Source: Pseudomonas laurentiana (lineage in GTDB: Bacteria; Pseudomonadota; Gammaproteobacteria; Pseudomonadales; Pseudomonadaceae). From it: DNA of 64,000 bases. The notes beneath the pieces were generated by a model. The model was not told the origin of the DNA. It searched no databases and worked only from the letters and a program-made list of their open reading frames with translations. The stretch spans positions 124,001-188,000 of the forward strand of contig NZ_BMQU01000005.1 of assembly GCF_014648275.1 (NCBI RefSeq), in the 5' to 3' direction. Shown here piece after piece: positions 30,541 through 39,793 of the stretch. Each line of letters begins with the position of its first letter. Position 1 is the stretch's first letter. A program made the translations under genes and the position numbers.

Positions 30541-31008
30541 TTATTTGTGGTAAGGGTGCCCGGACAGAACCGTCCAGGCGCGATACAGCTGTTCGCCGAT
30601 GAGTATCCGTACAAGCGGGTGCGGCAGGGTCAAGGGTGACAGCGACCAGCGCTGTTCACTGCGCGCACAGACTTCCGGTGCCAACCCCTCGGGGCCGCCG
30701 ACCATGAAGTTGACCGTACGCGAATCCAGCCGCCAGCGGTCCAACTCGACCGCCAGCTGTTCAGTGCTCCAGGGCTTGCCATGGACCTCCAGCGTGACGA
30801 TACGTTCCCCCGGCTGGACTTTGGCCAGCATGGCTTCGCCCTCCTGACGGATCAGGCGGGCGACATCGGCATTCTTGCCTCGGGTATTGAGTGGAATCTC
30901 CACCAGCTCCAGCGACAGCTCAGAAGGCAGACGCTTGGCATATTCATGCCAGCCGTCTTCGACCCACTTGGGCATGCGCGAGCCAACCGCGATCAGACGC
31001 AGACGCAC
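30541..31008 (-). CDS. rlmH: 23S rRNA (pseudouridine1915-N3)-methyltransferase
   Basis: A SPOUT-class methyltransferase acting on pseudouridine 1915 in helix 69 of assembled ribosomes. 155 residues, normal length. It begins [14 protein letters not shown]; the SAM knot shows [11 protein letters not shown] and [25 protein letters not shown] start. It is 9 nt downstream of rsfS. Confidence 0.96.
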   Translation of the reverse strand: MRLRLIAVGSRMPKWVEDGWHEYAKRLPSELSLELVEIPLNTRGKNADVARLIRQEGEAMLAKVQPGERIVTLEVHGKPWSTEQLAVELDRWRLDSRTVNFMVGGPEGLAPEVCARSEQRWSLSPLTLPHPLVRILIGEQLYRAWTVLSGHPYHK

Positions 31009-31017
31009 GACGCTTCC

Positions 31018-31437
31018 TTATTCCTTGTCGCGGAGCTTGTCGAAGTGCTCGTGCGAATGCTCAGGCGAGTGGTGCTTGCCATCGGCAGCACGGCTCTGCT
31101 CAGCGCCCTGCCACAGACGCTCCAGGTCGTAGAACTGACGTGCGGCGGCCGTCATCATGTGAACGATGACATCACCCAGGTCCAGAAGCACCCAGTCACT
31201 GTCGCCCTTGCCTTCTTCGCCCAGCGGCTGAGCGCCCTGCTTCTTCACGTTCTCGCGAACCTTCTCCAGCATCGCGTTGATCTGGCGATTGGAGGTACCG
31301 GTAGCGATGATCATGTAGTCGGTGATGCTGTGCTTGTCGCGTACGTCGATAACCAGGATGTCCTGGGCCTTGACGTCAGCCAGTGCCGCTTGGGCCAGTT
31401 CGACCAGTGTTTCGGCGTTGATTGCTTGGTTCTTCAT
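31018..31437 (-). CDS. rsfS: Ribosomal silencing factor RsfS
   Basis: Binds uL14 on the 50S subunit and blocks subunit joining when nutrients are short. 139 residues: the Iojap domain is seen in DVKAQDILVIDVRDKHSITDY, SNRQINAMLEKVRE and DWVLLDLGDVIVHMM. The C-terminal tail is His/Glu-rich (HHSPEHSHEHFDK), an extension after the domain. ATG start; it lies between nadD and rlmH. Confidence 0.94.
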   Translation of the reverse strand: MKNQAINAETLVELAQAALADVKAQDILVIDVRDKHSITDYMIIATGTSNRQINAMLEKVRENVKKQGAQPLGEEGKGDSDWVLLDLGDVIVHMMTAAARQFYDLERLWQGAEQSRAADGKHHSPEHSHEHFDKLRDKE

Positions 31438-31485
31438 ATAAAACTCATTCAGCTCGTAAGTAGGGGCCGCCTCGCGGCGTGCCCT

Positions 31486-32172
31486 TCAGTTCGGCGTACG
31501 GTACAAGCCGTGCGCCTCGATATAGGCCAGTACTGCGTCTGGAACCAGAAAACGCACCGACTTGCCATTGGCCAGCAGCTGTCGGATTTGCGTGGCGGAG
31601 ACCGCCAGCGGCGTTTGCCAGACGAATGCAATTTGCCCGGCAGGCCCAACCAGGGCCTGAGGGTCGCTGACCGAGCGTGCGGCCAGCAGGTTGCGCAACG
31701 CATCCGGCGGTTCAACGTCGGCATCCGGGCGTTGCAGCACCAGGATATGACAGTGTTTCAGCAACTCATCCCAACGGTGCCAACTGGGCAAGCCACAAAA
31801 GGCATCCCAGCCCACCAACAGGAACAACTGGTCTTCAGCAGCCAGCTCGGCCCGCATCAGTTCCAGCGTTTCAATGGTGTACGACGGTTTATCACGGGAC
31901 AACTCCCGGGCATCGACCGTCAGCAGCGGCACGCCCCGCACCGCCTGTTCGACCATTGCCAGACGGTCGAGCGCCGACACCTGCGGGGTATCGCGGTGTG
32001 GCGGTCGAGCATTGGGCATCAGCCGCAACTCATCCAGCGCCAACACTTCGGCAACCTCCAGCGCACTGCGCAGGTGACCGATATGCACGGGATCGAAGGT
32101 TCCGCCGAGCACGCCAATGCGCCGCCGAGGCGGCACGCTGACAGCAGCGGCGAGAGGGGCATGCTCAACCAA
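31486..32172 (-). CDS. nadD: Nicotinate-nucleotide adenylyltransferase
   Basis: Adenylates nicotinate mononucleotide in NAD synthesis. 228 residues. Nucleotidyltransferase motifs [11 protein letters not shown] and SATQIRQLL, plus [11 protein letters not shown]. No ATG exists upstream of the catalytic motif. The TTG at 32172 has an AGGAG site 10 nt upstream inside the proA end; a GTG at 32136 is the alternative. It starts one base after the proA stop region, so the two are cotranscribed. Confidence 0.93.
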   Translation of the reverse strand: MVEHAPLAAAVSVPPRRRIGVLGGTFDPVHIGHLRSALEVAEVLALDELRLMPNARPPHRDTPQVSALDRLAMVEQAVRGVPLLTVDARELSRDKPSYTIETLELMRAELAAEDQLFLLVGWDAFCGLPSWHRWDELLKHCHILVLQRPDADVEPPDALRNLLAARSVSDPQALVGPAGQIAFVWQTPLAVSATQIRQLLANGKSVRFLVPDAVLAYIEAHGLYRTPN

Positions 32173-32173
32173 G

Positions 32174-33445
32174 TCAGAGCGACTCCTGGCCGCGTAACTG
32201 GCCGTCGCCGATCACAACATATTTCTCGCAGGTCAACCCTTCCAGGCCAACCGGACCACGGGCATGCAGCTTGTCGGTAGAAATACCGATCTCGGCACCC
32301 AGGCCGTACTCGAACCCGTCGGCAAAGCAGGTCGGGGTATTGAGCATGACCGACGCCGAGTCGACCTCGGCGATGAAACGCCGGGCCAGGCCCTGATGTT
32401 CGGTCACAATGGCGTCCGTATGGTGCGAGCCGTAGTGGTTGATGTGTTCGATCGCCTGATCCAGGCCATCGACCACACGGATCGACAGAATCGCGTCCAG
32501 GTACTCAGTGTGCCAGTCTTCTTCCGTCGCTGGCAGCGCCTCAATGTACTGGCGGGTGCGTTCGCAACCACGCAACTCAACGCCTTTTTCCTTGAACAGG
32601 GTCGCCATTGCCGGCAGGAACTCCGCCGCAACACACTGATCGACCAGCAAGGTTTCCATCGCGCCGCAGATGCCATAGCGATAGGTCTTGGCATTGAAGG
32701 CAATGCGCCGGGCCTTCTCCAGGTCGGCATGCTCGGCCACATACACATGGCAGATACCGTCGAGGTGCTTGATCACCGGCACGCGGGCTTCGCGACTGAC
32801 CCGCTCGATCAGACCCTTGCCGCCACGCGGCACGATCACATCGACATACTCAGGCATGCTGATCAGCGCGCCGACCGCCGCACGGTCAGTGACCTCAACC
32901 ACTTGCACCACCGCCGCAGGCAAGCCGGCTTCAGCCAGGCCACGCTGGATGCAGGCGGCAATCGCGCGATTGGAATGAATGGCCTCCGAGCCTCCACGCA
33001 AGATGGTGGCGTTGCCGGACTTCAGGCACAGACTGGCCGCATCGATGGTCACGTTAGGCCGCGACTCATAAATGATCCCGACCACACCCAGCGGTACACG
33101 CATCTTGCCAACCTGAATGCCCGAAGGGCGGTAGCTCATGTCGCGAATCGCTCCGACCGGGTCTGGCAGGCTGGCGACCTGGCGCAAGCCGACGATCATG
33201 CTGTCGATACGTGCCGGCGTCAGTGCCAGGCGCTCGAGCATGGCCGGCTCAAGGCCGTTGGCCCGGCCAGCAGCCAGATCCAGCTCATTGGCAGCGGACA
33301 GTTCGGCGCGGGCGGCGTCCAGCGCATTGGCAGCAGCCTGCAGCGCGCGGTTCTTCTGCGCAGTGCTGGCACGACCAATGACGCGGGCCGCTTCACGGGC
33401 GGCGCGACCCAGGCGGGTCATGTAGTCAAGAACGGACTCAGTCAT
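32174..33445 (-). CDS. proA: Gamma-glutamyl phosphate reductase
   Basis: Makes glutamate-5-semialdehyde from gamma-glutamyl phosphate with NADPH in proline synthesis. 423 residues of the aldehyde dehydrogenase fold, with [25 protein letters not shown], the catalytic Cys segment [15 protein letters not shown] and the C-terminal [20 protein letters not shown]. It appears to be the first gene of the minus-strand run down to lipA. Confidence 0.96.
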   Translation of the reverse strand: MTESVLDYMTRLGRAAREAARVIGRASTAQKNRALQAAANALDAARAELSAANELDLAAGRANGLEPAMLERLALTPARIDSMIVGLRQVASLPDPVGAIRDMSYRPSGIQVGKMRVPLGVVGIIYESRPNVTIDAASLCLKSGNATILRGGSEAIHSNRAIAACIQRGLAEAGLPAAVVQVVEVTDRAAVGALISMPEYVDVIVPRGGKGLIERVSREARVPVIKHLDGICHVYVAEHADLEKARRIAFNAKTYRYGICGAMETLLVDQCVAAEFLPAMATLFKEKGVELRGCERTRQYIEALPATEEDWHTEYLDAILSIRVVDGLDQAIEHINHYGSHHTDAIVTEHQGLARRFIAEVDSASVMLNTPTCFADGFEYGLGAEIGISTDKLHARGPVGLEGLTCEKYVVIGDGQLRGQESL

Positions 33446-33638
33446 GGGGCTCAGTGTCTTGGCGGAGGGGAAATCGGCTGATTATAACTGTCATGCAGGT
33501 GAACGCCCAGCGGTGGCTGGCGGATGGTCGAAATCAGCCACCTAAAACACCCCTGCCGAGACTCGCGCCCCTTGTACACGCCGGCTTTGCCGACGATAAA
33601 TTGCTATTATCGCCGCCAGCCTTCAACGATGCCCGAAG

Positions 33639-34325
33639 ATGCCTACGCCGAACACTTGCCGGCCACTGCCCGATACCTTTTTCGACCGTGATGCGCAAAC
33701 CCTGGCCAAAGCCTTGCTCGGTAAAGTCATCCGCCACCGACAAGGCCCCTACTGGCTGTCGGCACGCATCATCGAAACCGAAGCCTATTACTGCGCCGAG
33801 AAAGGCAGCCACGCCTCACTGGGCTACACGGAAAAGCGCAAAGCCCTGTTTCTTGAGGGCGGGCATATCTATATGTACTACGCCCGTGGTGGCGACTCAC
33901 TGAACTTCAGCGCCCAAGACCCCGGCAATGCGGTGCTGATCAAATCCGGGTACCCGTGGCTGGACGCCTGCTCGAATGCCGACAGCCTGGCGCACATGCA
34001 AGCGAACAATCCCGACACCCGTGGCCAGCCACGCCAACCTGAGCGCCTTTGCGCCGGGCAAACCTTGCTGTGCAAGGCGCTTGGGCTGAAAGTGCCCGAC
34101 TGGGACGCCCAGCGCTTCGACCCCGAACGGCTGTTTGTCGACGATTGCAGCATCATCGTGAAACACATTATCCAGACCACCCGTCTAGGCATTCCCCGCG
34201 GCCGCGATGAACATCTGCTGTATCGTTTCGTTGATGCCGAATTCGCCCGTTACTGCACCCGCAACCCGTTGCGCCGAGGGCAGGTCGAGGGGCAAGACTA
34301 CTTTCTACTGACACAAGGAATTTGA
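33639..34325 (+). CDS. mpg: DNA-3-methyladenine glycosylase (AAG/MPG family)
   Basis: Excises alkylated purines to start base-excision repair. 228 residues. The family features are FFDRDAQTLAKALLGK, the catalytic region ARIIETEAYYCAEKGSHA, YMYYARGGDSLNF and LTKS-like C-terminal elements. The frame can start at an ATG at 33639. It diverges from proA. The gap 33446-33638 includes an AT-rich stretch (ATAAATTGCTATTAT) that may hold its promoter. Confidence 0.88.
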   Translation: MPTPNTCRPLPDTFFDRDAQTLAKALLGKVIRHRQGPYWLSARIIETEAYYCAEKGSHASLGYTEKRKALFLEGGHIYMYYARGGDSLNFSAQDPGNAVLIKSGYPWLDACSNADSLAHMQANNPDTRGQPRQPERLCAGQTLLCKALGLKVPDWDAQRFDPERLFVDDCSIIVKHIIQTTRLGIPRGRDEHLLYRFVDAEFARYCTRNPLRRGQVEGQDYFLLTQGI

Positions 34326-34329
34326 ACCT

Positions 34330-35646
34330 ATGGGCGCATGGCTCGACAGCCTTACCGGCTGGCTGACCACCCACCCGCAATGGCTTGGCCTGGCGATTTT
34401 TGTGGTGGCATGCATCGAGTGCCTGGCGATAGCCGGGATCATCGTCCCGGGTACCGTGCTGCTGTTCGCCATTGCCGTACTGGCCGGCAGCGGCGCTCTG
34501 TCGCTGGGCGAAACGCTGTTGCTGGGCTACGCGGGCGGCCTGCTCGGCGATGCGATCTCCTACACACTTGGCCGACACTTCCATCAGAACATCCGACGCT
34601 TGCCACTACTGCGCACGCACCCGCAATGGATCGGCAGCGCGGAAACCTACTTCCAGCGCTACGGTATCGCCAGCCTGCTGGTCGGACGCTTTATCGGCCC
34701 GCTACGCCCGATGCTGCCGATGGTTGCAGGCATGTTCGACATGCCGCTACCGCGTTTTATCATGGTCAGCCTGATTGCGGGCGCTGGCTGGTCAATCGCC
34801 TACCTGCTGCCAGGCTGGGCGACCGGCGCAGCCATGCGCCTGCCGCTGCCGGACGGCTTCTGGCCACAGGCGGGCATCGTAGCTGGCGGCCTGGCGGTAC
34901 TGATCGCGCTGAGCATCAATTGCAGCCTGCGCAGCCAGCGTCGGGGCACTCGGCTGATGGCCGCACTGAGCCTGACAGTGCTGATTGCCCTGTTTTTCGG
35001 CTGGCCGTACCTGACCCAACTGGACCAAGGGTTGATGGCCGTGGTTCAGGAAAGCCGTAGCCAAGGGGTCGATGATATCGCCGTGATGATCACCCGACTG
35101 GGCGACTTCCGAACGCAGCTCGTGGCTGGCGGCCTGCTGACTGGCCTATTGCTGCTGGCCCGGCAATGGCGCCACGCCCTCTTCGCCGCAACCACCCTGA
35201 TCGGTACCGCACTGCTCAATGGCACCCTGAAATGGTTCTTCGCCCGCGCCCGTCCGGATGTACTGACAGACCCCTTGGGCACCTACAGCATGCCCAGCGG
35301 ACATAGCTCTGCGTCGTTCGCGCTCTTTCTGGTGCTGGCCGTGCTGGCGGGTCGCGAACAACCACCGCGGATGCGCCTGACCTGGGTCATGCTGGGCTGC
35401 CTACCGGCCCTGGCCATCGCCTGCTCACGTGTCTACCTCGGCGCACACTGGCCTACCGACATCCTCGCCGGAGCCATGTTGGCCTGCTTTGTGTGTGCGA
35501 GCAGCCTGACACTGATTCAGGATCGTGCGCCGCTGAACGCCTTGCCACGACGGGTCTGGTGGCTGGTGCTGCCAAGCTGCACCGCACTGCTTGCCTTTTT
35601 TGCCCTGCATGCATTGCCGCAGGCACTGGCGCGCTACCAGTACTGA
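34330..35646 (+). CDS. DedA-PAP2 phosphatase fusion protein
   Basis: An inner-membrane protein of 438 residues with two domains. Residues about 15-190 form a DedA/SNARE-associated domain (GIIVPGT, GDAISYTLGRHF, GRFIGPLRPMLP). Residues about 240-420 form a PAP2 lipid phosphatase with all three signature motifs: KWFFARARP (301-309), PSGH (322-325) and SRVYLGAHWPTD (366-377). DedA proteins flip polyprenyl phosphate or phospholipids; PAP2 enzymes dephosphorylate undecaprenyl diphosphate or phosphatidate. I infer a lipid-carrier recycling role. It starts 4 nt after mpg. Confidence 0.88.
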   Translation: MGAWLDSLTGWLTTHPQWLGLAIFVVACIECLAIAGIIVPGTVLLFAIAVLAGSGALSLGETLLLGYAGGLLGDAISYTLGRHFHQNIRRLPLLRTHPQWIGSAETYFQRYGIASLLVGRFIGPLRPMLPMVAGMFDMPLPRFIMVSLIAGAGWSIAYLLPGWATGAAMRLPLPDGFWPQAGIVAGGLAVLIALSINCSLRSQRRGTRLMAALSLTVLIALFFGWPYLTQLDQGLMAVVQESRSQGVDDIAVMITRLGDFRTQLVAGGLLTGLLLLARQWRHALFAATTLIGTALLNGTLKWFFARARPDVLTDPLGTYSMPSGHSSASFALFLVLAVLAGREQPPRMRLTWVMLGCLPALAIACSRVYLGAHWPTDILAGAMLACFVCASSLTLIQDRAPLNALPRRVWWLVLPSCTALLAFFALHALPQALARYQY

Positions 35647-35650
35647 GCAG

Positions 35651-36241
35651 TCAGGCGAACAACTCACCCTGTAAGCGATCAAGCAGCGCCTGGATAGCAT
35701 CCAGACGCTGCTGTGGCGCATCGATCGCCAACAGGTCGAGCTTGTCCTCTTCGACAAATGGCAACAGATAGGCCAATTGGTTCGCCAGGCTCTGCTGCCC
35801 GATAATGGCCCTCGGCATGTTCAGCGCTTCGACCATCGGATGCTCAGCCAATGCAACGAGCAGTGCTCGCAGGTCTTCGTCCTGATCCCGCAACGGGCGA
35901 TCCGGCTGTTCGGCCAGCCACTGCACCTGCGCCAGCAACAACTGGTCTTTCTGCACCTCGGTCTGGGTCACGCGAAAACGTCGCATGCCCTCGACACGAA
36001 TCCCGAGCAAGCCGTTGTCCTGTTGCTGAAAATCGCGAATCAGGGCCTCACAGCCGATCGAGGCATACCCTTGGGCAGCGCTACCGACTTCAGCCCCGTC
36101 AAGAATGCAGACCACACCAAAGCCACCGCCCTGTTTCATGCAACGGCCAATCATGTCCAGGTAACGTGCCTCAAAGATCTGCAGGTCCAGGTAGCAGCCG
36201 GGAAACAACACCGTATTAAGCGGAAACAGCGGTAACGTCAT
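35651..36241 (-). CDS. LON N-terminal (substrate-binding) domain protein
   Basis: 196 residues made almost wholly of the Lon N-terminal domain: TLPLFPLNTVLFPGCYLDLQIFEARYLDMI, then GFGVVCILDG and the helical part with LPFVEEDKLDLLAIDAPQQRLDAI. There is no ATPase or protease domain. Such stand-alone proteins are widespread; they may bind unfolded proteins, but no defined role is known to me. It precedes no gene on its strand within 4 nt of the facing DedA-PAP2 gene. Confidence 0.82.
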   Translation of the reverse strand: MTLPLFPLNTVLFPGCYLDLQIFEARYLDMIGRCMKQGGGFGVVCILDGAEVGSAAQGYASIGCEALIRDFQQQDNGLLGIRVEGMRRFRVTQTEVQKDQLLLAQVQWLAEQPDRPLRDQDEDLRALLVALAEHPMVEALNMPRAIIGQQSLANQLAYLLPFVEEDKLDLLAIDAPQQRLDAIQALLDRLQGELFA

Positions 36242-36250
36242 TGCGACTCC

Positions 36251-36967
36251 TCATGCAACCAGGCTGACTGCCAACGGCAGGAACACCGCCGTGGCAACGC
36301 CCATCAGGCTCATGGCCAGGGCCGCAAAGGCCCCGCACTCCTCACTTTCCTGCAATGCCACTGAAGTGCCGACCGCGTGTGCCGTCAAACCCAGCGCCAT
36401 GCCACGAGCCTCCGGGCTATGGACACCGCAACGGGACAACAGTGCCGGACCAAAGATGGCCCCGATTACCCCGGTGATCAATACAAATACGGCCGCCAAC
36501 GCCGCAACACCGCCAATTTGCTCAGCCACCAGCATGGCAATCGGCGAAGTTACCGACTTCGGCGCCAGGGTCATCAGAATCATATGCTCGGCGCCAAACC
36601 ACCACCCCAACAGCAGGCAGACCCCCGTTGCCACCACGCCTCCGAATACCAGCGTAGTAAAGGTCGGCCAAAACAGCTGGCGAATACGCCGCAGATTCAG
36701 GTACAGCGGCACTGCCAGCGCGACGGTTGCCGGCCCCAGAAGGATATTGAGAATTTCGGTACTTTTTCGGTATTCGCTGTAGGTCAAGCCGCACAACAAC
36801 AGTACGCTGATGACCACCAGCATCGACATCAGCACTGGCTGCAGGAAGATCCAGCGAGTCTTCTCGTAGGCCGCAAGCACCAGTTGATAGGCCCCCAACG
36901 TGATGCCGATACCGAACAAAGGGTGATGAATGACCGCATCGACGGCGCCGTGCCAATCCAGGTTCAT
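36251..36967 (-). CDS. lrgB: LrgB/CidB family membrane protein
   Basis: 238 residues with about six or seven transmembrane helices. Typical LrgB motifs: LAVPLYLNLRRI, LAPKSVTSPIAM, GVIGAIFGPALL and GLTAHAVGTSVALQESEECGAFAALAMSLMG. LrgAB/CidAB pairs control murein hydrolase export, and some act in pyruvate uptake or acetate metabolism. It overlaps lrgA by 4 nt (ATGA). Confidence 0.9.
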   Translation of the reverse strand: MNLDWHGAVDAVIHHPLFGIGITLGAYQLVLAAYEKTRWIFLQPVLMSMLVVISVLLLCGLTYSEYRKSTEILNILLGPATVALAVPLYLNLRRIRQLFWPTFTTLVFGGVVATGVCLLLGWWFGAEHMILMTLAPKSVTSPIAMLVAEQIGGVAALAAVFVLITGVIGAIFGPALLSRCGVHSPEARGMALGLTAHAVGTSVALQESEECGAFAALAMSLMGVATAVFLPLAVSLVA

Positions 36968-37326
36968 GGCCGCTCCTCATGCCGCGCCTGACGGGCGATG
37001 AGTTTCTGCATCAAGACACCGGCGAAGACCATGGAAATAAGTAACGACAGCACCAGAGCACCGGCAATCGCCCAGAAGTCCGCCGCAATATCGGCGGCAT
37101 AAACCATCACCCCTACTGCCGGCGGAACCAGCAACAATGGTAGGTAGCGCAACAGGGTGCTGGCAGCTTCGCTCAGCGGCGCACCGACCTCACCCCGGAC
37201 TATCAGGTACGTCAGCAGGAGCAAGAGCCCGATAATCGGCCCTGGCAATATGGACAGGAACAAATGATTGATCGCCGTCCCCAATAACTGAAACAACACC
37301 AGCCACGTCAAACCACGCAACAGCAT
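36964..37326 (-). CDS. lrgA: LrgA/CidA family holin-like protein
   Basis: 120 residues with four transmembrane helices, starting MLLRGLTWLVLFQLLGTAI and including LPGPIIGLLLLL and RYLPLLLVPPAVGVMVYA. It is the upstream partner of lrgB with a 4-nt overlap. An inverted repeat 42 nt upstream (37368-37385) might be its operator. No LysR-type cidR gene is adjacent. Confidence 0.88.
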   Translation of the reverse strand: MLLRGLTWLVLFQLLGTAINHLFLSILPGPIIGLLLLLTYLIVRGEVGAPLSEAASTLLRYLPLLLVPPAVGVMVYAADIAADFWAIAGALVLSLLISMVFAGVLMQKLIARQARHEERP

Positions 37327-37367
37327 AGGAATCTCCCTCAGGCCCGCCGGCCATTATAAGCACCCTA

Positions 37368-37385
37368 TCGGTATGCCTATACCGA
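37368..37385. promoter_or_regulatory. Inverted repeat upstream of lrgAB
   Basis: TCGGTAT-GCCT-ATACCGA, perfect 7-bp arms, in the gap between divergent lrgA and the MaoC gene. Size and location fit an operator for either gene. No candidate regulator is adjacent. Confidence 0.45.
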
Positions 37386-37495
37386 GATATTCGTTCAAGT
37401 CATGCTGACTTGACCGGTGCCGCCTGGCGTGCTGATCTTAAACGCTTGAATCTGCCGTAGTCATAAGAAAACCAAAGACAATCAGGAGAGTCTCG

Positions 37496-37951
37496 ATGCC
37501 CTATGTACCCGTTACAGCGCTCAAGGACTATGTCGGCAAGGAACTGGGACGTTCCGCATGGCTAAAGATCGATCAAGAACGCATCAACCTGTTCGCCGAA
37601 GCCACTGGCGACTTCCAGTTCATTCATGTTGATCCAGACAAGGCGGCAAAAACGCCGTTCGGTACGACCATTGCTCATGGTTTTCTGACCCTGTCACTGA
37701 TCCCCAAGTTGATGCTGGACATTCTGGTGCTGCCGGAAGGCGTGAAAATGGTGGTCAATTACGGCCTGGACAGCGTCCGCTTCATCCAGCCGGTAAAGGT
37801 CAACAGCCAGGTAAGGCTCAAGGTTGACCTCACCGACGCCACCGAAAAGAAACCGGGTCAATGGTTGCTGAAGGCTACCGTCACCCTGGAAATCGAAGGT
37901 GAAGAAAAACCTGCGTACGTCGCCGAACCGCTTTCGCTCTGCTTCGTCTGA
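37496..37951 (+). CDS. MaoC-like (R)-specific enoyl-CoA hydratase family protein
   Basis: A 151-residue hot-dog fold protein. The hydratase motif is ATGDFQFIHVDPDKA (Asp/His pair), followed by FGTTIAHGFLTLSLIP. The length is that of NodN-like single-domain members. The substrate cannot be read from sequence; (R)-3-hydroxyacyl-CoA/enoyl-CoA is typical. The ATG has an AGGAGAG site. It is monocistronic between lrgA and the MORN lipoprotein. Confidence 0.85.
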   Translation: MPYVPVTALKDYVGKELGRSAWLKIDQERINLFAEATGDFQFIHVDPDKAAKTPFGTTIAHGFLTLSLIPKLMLDILVLPEGVKMVVNYGLDSVRFIQPVKVNSQVRLKVDLTDATEKKPGQWLLKATVTLEIEGEEKPAYVAEPLSLCFV

Positions 37952-38039
37952 CGAACATTGCCGGTGAAACAGTCAGCGCGGCTGTTTCCACCGGCGCATT
38001 CTGCGGCATACTCGGCGGCTCACCCGCCCGGACCCCGTT

Positions 38040-39767
38040 ATGCGCCCACTTGCCCCACTCGCCCTGACCCTGCTGCTCACCGCCTGCGGTGACGGCGAAC
38101 CGCTTTCACCGCCCGATGCCCGCCTGCCCGATGGCGGTCGCTATCGCGGAGAGGTGGTGAATGGCCTGCTACAGGGTGCTGGACGCATCGACTACCCCAA
38201 TGGCAGTTGGTATGCCGGAGGTTTTCTGAACGGCCAATGGCACGGCCAGGGCGAATGGCACGGCAGCAACGGCGAAGTCTATGTCGGCCAATTTGAGCAA
38301 GGCCTGTTCGAAGGCCAAGGTCGCCTCAAAACAGCAGACAGTACCTACCAGGGTGGTTTCAAACTCGGACGTCGCGAAGGTGAAGGCACGCTCAAAGAAG
38401 CCGGGCAGTCCTACCGCGGCCAGTTCAAAGCCGACCAGTACAGCGGCGCCGGCCACCTGGAACTGGAAGACGGCAGCCAATATCAGGGCCTGTTCGCCCA
38501 CGGCAAGCCAAACGGCGAAGGCGTGCGCAGCGATGCCAGTGGCAACCAGTTCAGCGGGCGTTTCGTAAACGGCCAACTGGAGGGCAGCGGCACATTCAAC
38601 AGTGCCGAAGGCGATCAGTACATCGGTGAGTTCCATGACAATCGCCTGGAAGGACGGGGACGCTACGAAAACGCCGATGGCGATGTCTGGATCGGTCACT
38701 TTGAAGACGGCTCGCTCAGCGGCAAAGGCGAACTGTTTGCCAGCGATGGCAGCCATTACAAGGGCGATTTCCGCGACTGGCGCTTTTCAGGATACGGTCG
38801 CCTGCAACTGGCAGACGGCAGCGTTTATGTTGGCGGCTTCGAGAACGACACCTACCAGGGCAAAGGTCGCTTGACCCTGCCCGACGGCCAGGTCGAAAGT
38901 GGGCACTGGATCAATGGCCAACGGGTTCGAGACGATCAGGGACGGCCGCTTTCCGACCCGCTCGAGCTGGCCCTGCTCAACCAGGGGAGCCTGCTCGAAC
39001 AGGCCCTGAAGCAGGTCCCTCACTCCACCGCAGCAGTCGAGCTCTACAGCCTGGTCCTGGCTGGCGACGGTAAACAGAGTGTATTCCTGCGTGAGGCCGA
39101 CTACGTCAGCAGCATGCTTAAAAGCCGGTTTGGCGCCGTTGGCCAAATCACCCTGGCCAATCACCGGGATCACATCGCCGACCGTACGATGGCCACCCGG
39201 GAAAACCTGACTCGGGCCGCCAGCACCCTGGCCGAACGCACCGGCCCGGAAGACCTGATATTCATCTACCTGACCAGCCATGGCAGCGAGACCCATGAAC
39301 TGGTGCTCGATCAACCGCGCCTGCAACTGGCCGACCTGCCGGCCAACGAACTGGCCACAGCGCTTGCCCCGCTGAAAGGACGAGACAAAATCATTGTCAT
39401 CTCCGCCTGCTACTCCGGAGGCTATATCGATTCGCTCAAGGACGATAAGACCCTGATCATGACCGCCGCACGGGCGGACAGAGTCTCGTTTGGCTGCTCC
39501 GAGGAAGCCGACTTCACCTATTTCGGTGACGCCCTGTTTGCCCAGGCACTGAACCAGACCGATGACCTGCAAAACGCCTTCGCGCTGGCCCGCACCCAAG
39601 TCGCCTTGCGCGAGAACAACGAAGGCTTCGAGCCCTCGGAGCCACAGATCTGGGCGCCCAAAGGCGTGCTTGCGCACTGGCAGCGCCTGCGTCAACAGCA
39701 GGCCCGTAAAGCCCTGCAGAGTGACGAAAAAACGACGGAACAAGCAAAGAGTGCCAGCAGCCACTAA
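38040..39767 (+). CDS. MORN-repeat lipoprotein with caspase-like C13 peptidase domain
   Basis: 575 residues. Lipobox LLTAC puts the lipidated Cys at 16. About eleven MORN repeats of 23 residues follow (roughly 33-295; units like YxGxFxxGxxxGxGxxxxxDG). A C-terminal clan-CD cysteine peptidase domain (about 330-540) has the catalytic His in YLTSHGSETHE (H414) and the catalytic Cys in IVISACYSGGYID (C457), as in legumain/C13 enzymes. Both catalytic residues are intact, so it is probably an active envelope protease. The substrate is unknown. P. aeruginosa carries a relative at the same locus. The next gene starts 26 nt later. Confidence 0.85.
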   Translation: MRPLAPLALTLLLTACGDGEPLSPPDARLPDGGRYRGEVVNGLLQGAGRIDYPNGSWYAGGFLNGQWHGQGEWHGSNGEVYVGQFEQGLFEGQGRLKTADSTYQGGFKLGRREGEGTLKEAGQSYRGQFKADQYSGAGHLELEDGSQYQGLFAHGKPNGEGVRSDASGNQFSGRFVNGQLEGSGTFNSAEGDQYIGEFHDNRLEGRGRYENADGDVWIGHFEDGSLSGKGELFASDGSHYKGDFRDWRFSGYGRLQLADGSVYVGGFENDTYQGKGRLTLPDGQVESGHWINGQRVRDDQGRPLSDPLELALLNQGSLLEQALKQVPHSTAAVELYSLVLAGDGKQSVFLREADYVSSMLKSRFGAVGQITLANHRDHIADRTMATRENLTRAASTLAERTGPEDLIFIYLTSHGSETHELVLDQPRLQLADLPANELATALAPLKGRDKIIVISACYSGGYIDSLKDDKTLIMTAARADRVSFGCSEEADFTYFGDALFAQALNQTDDLQNAFALARTQVALRENNEGFEPSEPQIWAPKGVLAHWQRLRQQQARKALQSDEKTTEQAKSASSH

Positions 39768-39793
39768 GCTGACTGTAACAAGGGAGAGACATC

